Below, piece by piece: positions 53,704 through 62,156 of a stretch of 64,000 nucleotides of DNA. This DNA is from a bacterium (GTDB taxonomy: Bacteria > Bacteroidota > Bacteroidia > Bacteroidales > P3). The notes below the pieces were generated by a model. The model saw only the letters and a program-made list of their open reading frames with translations, ran no database searches and had not been told where the DNA came from. Made by a program: the position numbers and the translations under genes. Positions within the stretch are counted from its first letter, which is position 1. Every line of letters starts with the position of its first letter. The stretch lies in the NCBI GenBank assembly GCA_014802725.1, contig JAAVBS010000001.1, positions 1 to 64,000 on the forward strand, in the 5' to 3' direction.

Positions 53704-54081
53704 TTAGGCACCGATATGCGCCTTGTACTGTTCGGCCGTCATCAGACCGTTAACCGCAGCGGGATCGGCTACTTTGATTTTGACAATCCAGCTGGCATAG
53801 GCATCGCGGTTGATCGCGGCGGGGTCGTCTTCCAACGCGCTGTTGAATTCCAGAATTTCGCCCTTGACCGGCAACAGCAGTTCGGCTACCGTCTTGACGG
53901 CTTCGATGCTACCGAAGCGTTCGCCGCCTTCAATCGTTTCGCCGACGGTATCGATATCTACGAATACCATGTCGCCCAATTCTTTCTGAGCGAAGTCGGT
54001 AATACCAACATAGGCTACGTCGCCGTCCACCTTGATCCATTCGGAGTCTTCCGTGTACTTGAGATTTTCAGGAAAATTCAT
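53704..54081 (-). CDS. gcvH: Glycine cleavage system H protein
   Basis: GcvH carries the lipoyl arm that shuttles aminomethyl groups between the P, T and L proteins. The 125 residues place the lipoyl Lys at residue 63 (GSIEAVKTVAEL). The other glycine-cleavage genes are not in the window. A gcvH next to sprA is a known Bacteroidota arrangement. Confidence 0.97.
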   Translation of the reverse strand: MNFPENLKYTEDSEWIKVDGDVAYVGITDFAQKELGDMVFVDIDTVGETIEGGERFGSIEAVKTVAELLLPVKGEILEFNSALEDDPAAINRDAYASWIVKIKVADPAAVNGLMTAEQYKAHIGA

Positions 54082-54155
54082 AATATTTTAATATTTAATT
54101 TGTTATAATCCAATCTTCGTTTTTATCCCGCGATGCCCCACGGCACCTATCGCGT

Positions 54156-54186
54156 CAAAGGTACGATTTTTCGTTTAATTCACCAA
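54156..54186 (-). promoter_or_regulatory. gcvH promoter reaching into the 3' end of sprA
   Basis: On the minus strand TTGG (54183-54186), 19 bases, TACCTTTG (54156-54163). The -33 region lies in the last codons of sprA. A 6-bp stem (54129-54134 with 54149-54154) lies at or just after the predicted start of transcription. Confidence 0.5.
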
Positions 54187-57100
54187 CTTATAAATGATGC
54201 TGATACCGCCCTTGCCCGTATGGTTGTAGAACAAGTTGGCGATATGCGGTTTATTGATCGTCATATCGTAGAACACTTTCGCCGACAGTTGCTTGGTGAG
54301 TTCATACTCGGCGTAAATGTTGATGGACGTGACCAACGAACCGGCCGATGGCGTGCTGACGTTTTGGTCGATGCGCCGCAACACCGTTTTGGTGTCGCGT
54401 ACGGAAACATCGGCCTTCAACACGATGTCGCTCGTAATCTTCCGCTTGGACGAACCGCCGGAATTGACCTTGAAACCGACGTTCTTGATGCGGTAGCCCG
54501 CGCCCGCCACCCACGCGCTGCTGCTCACCTCCGTAATTTGGTTGTTGACGAAGCTCAAACCGATTTGACGGCTCTGACGGTACTCGAAATTGAAACTGAG
54601 ATCGTTCTTCAACGTAAAGGCCACCTTGATCAAGGGCGCGAACTGCTCGCTCAGCACCACCCCGTCGAAGACATACTGCGAGATAAAGTTCATGTTGTCG
54701 TCCAGGCGGCTCGGATGGTCCATCGAGAGGTCGTACAGCACGTTGTTGGTATAGGAACCCACGCTGTAAGAGGAGGTATAGGCATGGGAAAGCGTAAAGT
54801 TCTTGAAGATTTTACGCATGGCCTTGATTTTGGTAAGACCGCTGTAAGACAGCGACCAGTTGGGCAACGGGAAACGGCTGAGCGTGGACAACGACATCTT
54901 GTAGGGGTCGGCGCCCGTATAGGCGGCCAACAGGGCGGTCAGCATGACGTCCTGCGAATTGGATTTGTAGCCATACGGATAATAAGCGCCCGCCACGCTG
55001 TCCCATACATCGGGCCGGCCGGCGGCGTTGGGGTTCCCGTCCGCAAGACGGCCGGCCATAATCCGGCGGTATTCCAAAAAGCGGTCGTAGGTCTCGTTGT
55101 TGTGCTGGTCGTCCGTCCGCTTGAAGGCCGTCTTGATGAGAACGGTCGTTACGTTCATGTTGCCGTTCTGCAACGGGTTCGTGTTGCGGAACGCGCCGGA
55201 GACCGCATCGTAGGTATAATAGCCCGAATTGTTTTCGGAGCGGCTGTAGCCCATCGTCAGCGAGATACGGAAATCGGGGAAGGGCTCTATTGTGGCCTGC
55301 CCGCTGAACGTCTGCGTAAACTGGTTGTAATAAGGCGACGTAAGCAAACTGTCGGTCGATAGCCAGCCCTGGGCCGCCGCTTTTTCCAGGATGTCGCCTT
55401 GGGCGCCGAACAGCGCAAAGGCCGCGCCCGGCGCCTGATGCTTGAGGTTAACGCCGAAGATATCCGGCTCCAGCATAAAGCCCGGTATCGTCGTCCCCTC
55501 GTTGCGCGACCACGTCACACTCGCGTCCCGCACCATCATCAAAAAGCGCAACGCCCCCTTGTAGGTCGTTTCCCAAACCGTGGCCTTATCCACCTTAACG
55601 CGGTTGTCGTCACCGCTCCCCATGGCCGAATTGCTCCGCGTGGTACGGCGCGACCGGTTGCGGCTCGGCTGGTTGATTTTTTTGAGGAACGGCACCTTGT
55701 TGTAGAGGCCCACGAAATTGACGTTGCCCGTGGCGTTGAGGTTCATGTTGTTGGCAATCGTATTGCCCAAACGGTCTTGGATGGCCAACGCGCCGGCTTC
55801 CCAACGGTAGGTGGTCGCATAACCGAAATTGGCGTTTATCCAATCCAAGAACGGAATCTTGTTGATCGGCAATTTATACGTAATATTGACGGCCTGGTCG
55901 AAATTACGCAACTTGCCGCCCGTCAAGAAACTGCGCCAAATGGAATCCTTTTTGTCGCGCGTGTCGATAAGCCCGAGCGGCTCTTCCAAAAACGCGTTGG
56001 CGTTGGCCGAATACTTCAGCGAGATGGACTTGGTGATGTCGTAGCCGAACGTGTAATAACGGTTCCAGTTGAATTGCTTATAGTAGGTGGGATTCAACAG
56101 GATATCCCATTCGGGTGTCTTGTTGCGCAATTTGGTGGCCGTAAAGTCGCGCTGCAAATCCATACCGAACGAGAACTGGTTGGGCACGTAGTTGAAATTG
56201 AAATCCGTCAGAAGCGCCAAGCCTTTTTTCTGCGCCAATTTGGTTTTGGCAAAAGGCTCGAAGAACTTGGAAGACGTGGAATAGTTATAGCCGATGCTCC
56301 CTTTGTGGATGAACTGGTTGTCGTATTCCATGTCCTCGTTGCGGCGCAACGTGCTCGAATAGGCATACGAGATATTGAAATTCTCGATATCCCAAAACAT
56401 CGGCGCCTTGTCCGAATTCGTCCGCTCTTTGCGCACGTTCATGAAATTGATGTTCTGCCGCAACGTATAATCCTGAACCTGATGTTTGAACGCCTTTTTA
56501 TCCGCCGCGCTGTAGTTGGCCAACACGTGTTTGGTCTTGACATCCGGATCCAGCGGGTTGTATTCCGGATTGCTGATGATGGACGACAGGTCGTAGTGTA
56601 CCGGCAATTTCAAGCCGGCTTTTTCCGGCACGAACTTGCCCAACTCCAAATTGACGGATATGTCGTAGGAGCCGATGTTTTCTTGCGGTAATTCGGAGAT
56701 TTTCTGTTCGATGGAGCCGAAGTTGGCCGTCGAATAACTGCCGCCCACGCTGATATTGCCCAAATCTCCCAGATTGGCTTGCGCCCGTGCAGTGGCCGCC
56801 ACGCCGCTCTTTTTACTGAACTCATTTAAGCTCAACTCATTGACCCAAACATTGACGGAACGCGGCATGCCGTCATCATTGTCGCCTATATATTGCTTCT
56901 GCGGATTGCGGACCCCGATGAGAATCGACTTGACGCTGTTGATGGCCGGCGTACCCTTGACCGTATAGCGTCCCTTGCCGACAACCTCGGCATAGGGCAC
57001 GGTTTGCAGAATGCCCGGCACACCGTCGCGGATGGCCGCGTCGCGATGCTCCTTGACCGATACCAACGCTGACAAATCGATTTCCACCTTGTTGGCATCC

Positions 57101-60100
57101 GGCCACACCAATTCCCGCGCGCTCTCGTACCAACCCGTATATGACAGCGGGATTTCGTACTCGTAGTAGTTGTCCTGAAAGTCCGACCCCACGCGGACGA
57201 ACAGCCGCACGTCGCCGTCCACCTCGCGGTCGTATTCGTTCACTTTCTCCAAGTGGACATACATTTCCACCTTTTTGAACTGGCGGAAATCGTAATTCGT
57301 CGTTTTATAGATACCGCGGGCATCGCCATCGGCCAAATTCAATACCGTCATGCTCAAGGCCTGCTCGTTCATGCGGCGGTTGTTTTGGTCGGCCGGATCG
57401 GTCACGCGCTCGATGCCCGGCGGCAACACATAGCGCACGGGCGTCCGGTTGCCGTTTTCCTCGATGTTGACGACCGAAATGTCGAATTCCGTATTGGCCG
57501 TACCCGCCGAAACGTGCATGTCGTTTTCCAACAGCGGCTGGTCGTATTTGCGCCAATCGGACTTGACGAGGTCCAAGGCCGCGAAACGCAGGACAACCGG
57601 TTGCGAGAACTTGGCCAAAAACATACGGATAAAACGGATGGATTGGAAATTCTGAATCTGACCGACCGTGCGCGTCGGGGTCTGGATCGGAATCTTGAAA
57701 TGATACCAATTGACATCTGTTTCCTCGTTGTTGGCCAAGGTGACGTGCGAACGCTGGATATCGACGATGTAGTTCCGTCCCACCTGCATCTCGTCGGGAT
57801 GCAACGGCACCTCGTATTGGAAATAGTTTTCGGCCTCGCTCAACGTATTGTCGGCGTTGATGTCTTCCGTATTCGGGTAGTTGGTCTGCTGGGTGGGGTA
57901 ATCTTCCGGATTGTTGGCCGATGACGGCGAGTTGCCGGCCGGGTTGTTGAAATACTTGTAACGGTCCTCTATTTTGGTGGGCGAAAACGCCACGGTGTCC
58001 CAACGGCTACTGCTCCGGAAATAGACATAGTCGTCCTGCGCGGGGTCGTCGTATAGGCGTTGATAGGCACTGTTCGTCGTGCCCAACAGCGCGGCCACGG
58101 CCGTAAGGTAATCGCGGTAAAACGACCGCTCGTCCTCGTCATTCAAGCCGTTGAGTCCGATATCCTGGAACGGGCGCGTGGCCGGGTCGTTGTCGAACGT
58201 CTGTACAAGCGACTGTATCTTGGGAACGCGGCCCCACTGCGTGGTATCCACATCCACCACCGTGGCCGAAATCGGCATCCCGTTCTCGAAACTCTTGCGG
58301 CCGTCGCGCAGAATGTCTTCCGAAATGTCGCCGAGATTGAAAAACAGCGAACCGCCCGCATGCTTCGGCCGCCCTTCGAGACCATCCATGCCGATGAACG
58401 GGTCCATGACCCAAAATTCGATATACTCCACGTTCGAAGCCTCGAAGTTCGTGTTGTCGATTTTACGCATGATACCGCCCCAACGGCTGGCCGGATCCCG
58501 CAACAAACCCTCCGCCGTCATACCGGCGGAAATGCCCGGTACGGCATCCACGTCGAAGTTGTAAGGCCCTTTCTCCGACGGATAATACGCCAAGTTCAGC
58601 ACCGACAGATAGTCGGCCTGGTTGGTGGCCTGTTCGCGGTTGGGAAACACCTCGGTAACGCGGATTCGGCGCACGTATGGCAACGAAATATCGTCTTTGG
58701 TGATGTTGCGCGGCCGGTTGTTGCCGTAGAAAATGGGATCGACCGTGTACCACGCCAGTTTGGCGCGGTTGAAACCGCTCGCCCGGCTCTCCGCCAAATA
58801 GTCGGCCGATTCAGGGAACAGATCCTGCTGCTTCTGCGGCGTACTGGCCAACTGCCACGAATAGGCTTCCTTGAGGTTGATCGTGCTCTTGGCGCCTTCG
58901 AAATCGTCAATGTAGGTAATCCCCTCTTTGGTAATGGCCTTGGAGTGCCCCGGAATGAAATGGGCGAACTCGCCGTAGAGATTCAACGAGGCCGGCATCT
59001 TGGACGATTGGAAGGGCAACATTGCGTCCACGGCCTTGGTCAGCCAGCGCGACTCATTGGAATACGAGAAGTCGAAACCGTACAACGTGTTGGAAATAGG
59101 TTCCTCGCCGTAATTGACCTTATAGGTCAGCGGCGATTGGTGCAGGTTCAACAGCGTGGCGCCCACATAAAAATCCTTGTTGAAGAAATGTTCCACCCGC
59201 AAACCCAGCATCCGCTTGGTCAGCATACCGCCGGCCGTATTGCTCTCGGTGGAGATGTTGATGGGTACGCCCGAATTGAGTACCCCCTCGTTGATGATTT
59301 GAACGATACCGGCCGTATAATTGACCGTATAGTCGGAACCTTCCTGCAAGACCGTATTGCCGGCCGTCACCTTGACGGAACCTTGCGGCAGGTTATAGAC
59401 ACCGAGCGAAATCTCGCTGCCCTGCGCCGACTTGTACGTACCGCCCATGTAGTACTTGTTCTTGTCGGGGTACTGCTGGGCCTCGGTCTTCGTATAACGG
59501 TACAGTTCATTGTACGCGTATTTCTTGGCCATCGCGCTGTCGCCGCCGAAAATGGCCGCGAGGTCGGCGCCGAACGGTTCCACATACGGGAAATAGATCA
59601 AACCTTTGTTCGACTGGATATAACCGGCCCCCGTGGCCGCATTGTCGAGAAAGTCGAACACGCCGTCCGGATTCCGGTTCATCTGATAATCCAGATTATC
59701 CATGCCGAACACCTGTATCAACGGTATGCCGCTCAACGGCCCTTCCGTAAAATAGCCGGCCGGCACGCTCTGCCCCTCGCCCGTGTACATGATGTTGAAA
59801 CGGAAGTTCTCCGGACTGATTTGGTAACTCTTGAGCGCATAGACGTTTTTCATCATCAGGTCCCACAGCGGGCTCTCGGTATTGAGCGTGGTGGCCTTCA
59901 ACAATTTGACGACAAGCACCTGCGGGTCGTTGATGCCTTGGTCCGACAATTCGCCCACCTGATAAACGGTGGTGTCGCCCACAATCTGGTATTGATAGGC
60001 CACGGCCAGCACCTGGTCGCTTCCGAGCGGCTGGCTCAGCGAGATGAAACCCAACTGCGGGTTGAACGTATATTCGGTGGCCGCCAAACGCCGCGCGCTC

Positions 60101-61377
60101 TCCACCTTTTCGAACTCGCGGCCGCCCGTGTAGCCGATGCCGTTCAAATACTGGCTCACACTGTTGATGTTGCGCAGGTTGGCGGGGCTGACAACGCCGG
60201 TCAACAGATTGTTCGTGTAGTTGGAGGGATAAGGCACGGGCGACATTGGCCACACATTGGATGCCATCGGTTCGGTTTCGCCCAGGTCGGTGAACGCGAC
60301 GATATTGCGGTTATTTTCAACGGGAGAGCCGACGTTCGTGACCCAAACTTCCAATTTCGTGATTTTGATACGGCTGTTGACCAACGGCAATTCGGCCAAA
60401 GCCTCGTGGTAGTGGTCGCGGAAATACTGCCCCAAGAAATAGTGCTTGTTTTCGTCGTATTCGTCGGCCTTGAACTCGAACTTGGACGTTTGCGCGCCGC
60501 CTTCCACCTGTATCGACTTGCTCTCGGAACGCTGTTCGGAAAAGACACCCGTCACATAGGTGTTGCCGAATTGCAACCGCGCCTTGACACCGAACAATTC
60601 CTGCACGCCGGAAATCAGCGTCGTGTTCAACGGGAAACTGATGTTACCGGCCTCTATCGACTTGATGATGTCGTCTTCCTTGCCCTCGTATTGTAGTTTG
60701 AGTTTGTTGTCGAAATTGAACAACGCCTCGGTGTTGTAGTTGATGTCGAAATTGATCCGGTCTCCGATTTTGGCATTGAGGTTGATGTCGATTTTGGCGT
60801 CGAAGTCGAAATTGAAATTCTTGCGGTGCCGCACGTCCAAAGCCGGGTCATCGCGGCGCGTGCCCACAAAAGCGAAAATGAGTTCAACGGAACCGTTCAG
60901 GTCGAATTTGATGAAATCCTTGCCGAACACATTGTCGAGGAAGCCCATGTCAATGTTCAAACCCGGAATCAGGCCGCCCAAGCCCGAAGAGGCCGATGGC
61001 GTATAGGCCGCCTTGGTCTTCCAGTATTCGCGCATGGAACGCTCCATGTCGTATTGCATGAACTCCGCGCGGTCCATGTCGCGCGAACTGAGCACCATGC
61101 CGCCCATGCTCGTGGTCACCGTATAGGTATTGTCCTTGGCGTTGAAACGCACCTCCTCCTTGGCGGGTGCCTTGAAATAAATATCCTTGGCGGGCGGCAG
61201 CTCTCCGCCGTAATCGGGCTTGGGAACCGGAAAATGCAAAGTCGTGTCGGCCGCGGCCAAGGGCGATGGTTCCGCCATAAACGACGAAGGGGCGGCACAC
61301 ACCTCCCCCATGGCCGTTCCAAAGCAGAAGACCAATCCCACGATGACTTGCCGCATCCGGCGGCGACGCACTTTCAT
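54175..61377 (-). CDS. sprA: SprA (Sov), outer-membrane translocon of the type IX secretion system
   Basis: SprA is the very large single-chain beta-barrel through which T9SS cargo leaves the periplasm. The 2400-residue protein has an N-terminal signal peptide (about residues 9-29) and the typical opening PKPDYGGELPPAKDIYFKA in part. Many barrel-like strands follow, and the end is GISIIYKLVN. Flanking ruvA and gcvH are its usual neighbours in Flavobacterium and Bacteroidales. A T9SS cargo gene lies 22 kb away. Other T9SS parts (PorK-N, PorV, PorU) are not in the window. Confidence 0.95.
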   Translation of the reverse strand: MKVRRRRMRQVIVGLVFCFGTAMGEVCAAPSSFMAEPSPLAAADTTLHFPVPKPDYGGELPPAKDIYFKAPAKEEVRFNAKDNTYTVTTSMGGMVLSSRDMDRAEFMQYDMERSMREYWKTKAAYTPSASSGLGGLIPGLNIDMGFLDNVFGKDFIKFDLNGSVELIFAFVGTRRDDPALDVRHRKNFNFDFDAKIDINLNAKIGDRINFDINYNTEALFNFDNKLKLQYEGKEDDIIKSIEAGNISFPLNTTLISGVQELFGVKARLQFGNTYVTGVFSEQRSESKSIQVEGGAQTSKFEFKADEYDENKHYFLGQYFRDHYHEALAELPLVNSRIKITKLEVWVTNVGSPVENNRNIVAFTDLGETEPMASNVWPMSPVPYPSNYTNNLLTGVVSPANLRNINSVSQYLNGIGYTGGREFEKVESARRLAATEYTFNPQLGFISLSQPLGSDQVLAVAYQYQIVGDTTVYQVGELSDQGINDPQVLVVKLLKATTLNTESPLWDLMMKNVYALKSYQISPENFRFNIMYTGEGQSVPAGYFTEGPLSGIPLIQVFGMDNLDYQMNRNPDGVFDFLDNAATGAGYIQSNKGLIYFPYVEPFGADLAAIFGGDSAMAKKYAYNELYRYTKTEAQQYPDKNKYYMGGTYKSAQGSEISLGVYNLPQGSVKVTAGNTVLQEGSDYTVNYTAGIVQIINEGVLNSGVPINISTESNTAGGMLTKRMLGLRVEHFFNKDFYVGATLLNLHQSPLTYKVNYGEEPISNTLYGFDFSYSNESRWLTKAVDAMLPFQSSKMPASLNLYGEFAHFIPGHSKAITKEGITYIDDFEGAKSTINLKEAYSWQLASTPQKQQDLFPESADYLAESRASGFNRAKLAWYTVDPIFYGNNRPRNITKDDISLPYVRRIRVTEVFPNREQATNQADYLSVLNLAYYPSEKGPYNFDVDAVPGISAGMTAEGLLRDPASRWGGIMRKIDNTNFEASNVEYIEFWVMDPFIGMDGLEGRPKHAGGSLFFNLGDISEDILRDGRKSFENGMPISATVVDVDTTQWGRVPKIQSLVQTFDNDPATRPFQDIGLNGLNDEDERSFYRDYLTAVAALLGTTNSAYQRLYDDPAQDDYVYFRSSSRWDTVAFSPTKIEDRYKYFNNPAGNSPSSANNPEDYPTQQTNYPNTEDINADNTLSEAENYFQYEVPLHPDEMQVGRNYIVDIQRSHVTLANNEETDVNWYHFKIPIQTPTRTVGQIQNFQSIRFIRMFLAKFSQPVVLRFAALDLVKSDWRKYDQPLLENDMHVSAGTANTEFDISVVNIEENGNRTPVRYVLPPGIERVTDPADQNNRRMNEQALSMTVLNLADGDARGIYKTTNYDFRQFKKVEMYVHLEKVNEYDREVDGDVRLFVRVGSDFQDNYYEYEIPLSYTGWYESARELVWPDANKVEIDLSALVSVKEHRDAAIRDGVPGILQTVPYAEVVGKGRYTVKGTPAINSVKSILIGVRNPQKQYIGDNDDGMPRSVNVWVNELSLNEFSKKSGVAATARAQANLGDLGNISVGGSYSTANFGSIEQKISELPQENIGSYDISVNLELGKFVPEKAGLKLPVHYDLSSIISNPEYNPLDPDVKTKHVLANYSAADKKAFKHQVQDYTLRQNINFMNVRKERTNSDKAPMFWDIENFNISYAYSSTLRRNEDMEYDNQFIHKGSIGYNYSTSSKFFEPFAKTKLAQKKGLALLTDFNFNYVPNQFSFGMDLQRDFTATKLRNKTPEWDILLNPTYYKQFNWNRYYTFGYDITKSISLKYSANANAFLEEPLGLIDTRDKKDSIWRSFLTGGKLRNFDQAVNITYKLPINKIPFLDWINANFGYATTYRWEAGALAIQDRLGNTIANNMNLNATGNVNFVGLYNKVPFLKKINQPSRNRSRRTTRSNSAMGSGDDNRVKVDKATVWETTYKGALRFLMMVRDASVTWSRNEGTTIPGFMLEPDIFGVNLKHQAPGAAFALFGAQGDILEKAAAQGWLSTDSLLTSPYYNQFTQTFSGQATIEPFPDFRISLTMGYSRSENNSGYYTYDAVSGAFRNTNPLQNGNMNVTTVLIKTAFKRTDDQHNNETYDRFLEYRRIMAGRLADGNPNAAGRPDVWDSVAGAYYPYGYKSNSQDVMLTALLAAYTGADPYKMSLSTLSRFPLPNWSLSYSGLTKIKAMRKIFKNFTLSHAYTSSYSVGSYTNNVLYDLSMDHPSRLDDNMNFISQYVFDGVVLSEQFAPLIKVAFTLKNDLSFNFEYRQSRQIGLSFVNNQITEVSSSAWVAGAGYRIKNVGFKVNSGGSSKRKITSDIVLKADVSVRDTKTVLRRIDQNVSTPSAGSLVTSINIYAEYELTKQLSAKVFYDMTINKPHIANLFYNHTGKGGISIIYKLVN

Positions 61378-61407
61378 TATACCCTTGATGAAGACAAGCG
61401 TATTTTT

Positions 61408-62001
61408 CTACAACATCTGCAATGCCTGCTTGATTACACTTTCGATATCCGCCGATGGATTGGCAGACAAAACCTTGTCCAAAACCTTTTCCGACGCGCT
61501 TTTAGCATAGCCCAACATGACGAGCGCACTCAAAGCCGTTTCCCGTTGCGGATAAGCCTGGGCCGAAACGCCGCCGGCCTCCGGTGCGTCTCCTGCTTCC
61601 ACCTTGCCGACCTTGTCTTTGAGATCCACGATAATCCGCTGGGCCGTTTTGGCCCCTATTCCCTTTACCGCCTGAATTTTACGCGTATCTTCCTGCTGAA
61701 TGGCCCGGATGGTCTCGGCCGGCGACATGGCCGACAGAATCATGCAGGCCGTATTCGCACCTACGCCCGAAACGGAGACCAACAGTTGGAACAACTGCTT
61801 TTCCACGGCCGTATGGAAGCCGAACAACTGCTGCGCGTCTTCGCGGTAAATGGGCTGAACGAGCAACTTGGCCTGCGGCAGGTCCTTGATTTGGGAATAG
61901 GTATGGAGCGATATGCGGATTTCATATCCTACACCGCCGCAATCCAATACGGCGCATACGGGATTGAGTTCGGCCACCCGCCCCTCGATATAAGCGAACA
62001 T
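61408..62001 (-). CDS. ruvA: Holliday junction branch migration protein RuvA
   Basis: RuvA tetramers bind Holliday junctions and direct RuvB. The 197-residue protein begins MFAYIEGRVAELNPVCAVLD. It has the OB domain with GVGYEIRIS, two helix-hairpin-helix motifs (SGVGANTACMIL; KGIGAKTAQRI) and a C-terminal RuvB-contact domain. The start at 62001 is preferred over the longer frame to 62070, which crosses the promoter. sprA follows 30 bases later. Confidence 0.95.
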   Translation of the reverse strand: MFAYIEGRVAELNPVCAVLDCGGVGYEIRISLHTYSQIKDLPQAKLLVQPIYREDAQQLFGFHTAVEKQLFQLLVSVSGVGANTACMILSAMSPAETIRAIQQEDTRKIQAVKGIGAKTAQRIIVDLKDKVGKVEAGDAPEAGGVSAQAYPQRETALSALVMLGYAKSASEKVLDKVLSANPSADIESVIKQALQML

Positions 62002-62024
62002 CCTTTTGCTATATAATATTATAC

Positions 62025-62056
62025 TTTGCAAAGATAGGCTTTTTTTCCTACCTTTG
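62025..62056 (+). promoter_or_regulatory. dnaX promoter
   Basis: TTTG (62025-62028), 20 bases, TACCTTTG (62049-62056): both boxes are full matches. The predicted leader is about 95 nt and GC-rich, with a small CGAC-GCTTCG-GTCG hairpin. Confidence 0.8.
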
Positions 62057-62060
62057 CAAA
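62029..62060 (-). promoter_or_regulatory. ruvA-sprA promoter
   Basis: On the minus strand TTTG (62057-62060), 20 bases, TATCTTTG (62029-62036): both boxes are full matches. It interlocks with the dnaX promoter with the same spacing as at 50729-50764. Confidence 0.8.
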
Positions 62061-62156
62061 CAAGAGCCATGTGCCGATTCGACGCTTCGGTCGATTCGGC
62101 GGCGCGGCGCGGCCGGCAACCTGTGTCGGCCTGTTTTTCAGTATAAAGAGATTTTT

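Noticed and set aside
54082-54174. Glycine riboswitch before gcvH
   Set aside because: The leader is short (about 70 nt) and shows one small stem rather than the paired aptamers expected.
58060-60696. Long open frame (878 codons) on the + strand inside sprA
   Set aside because: It is antisense to a well-supported sprA, its product is Arg/His/Val-rich low-complexity, and no family is recognisable. The strong third-position G/C bias keeps antisense frames open here.
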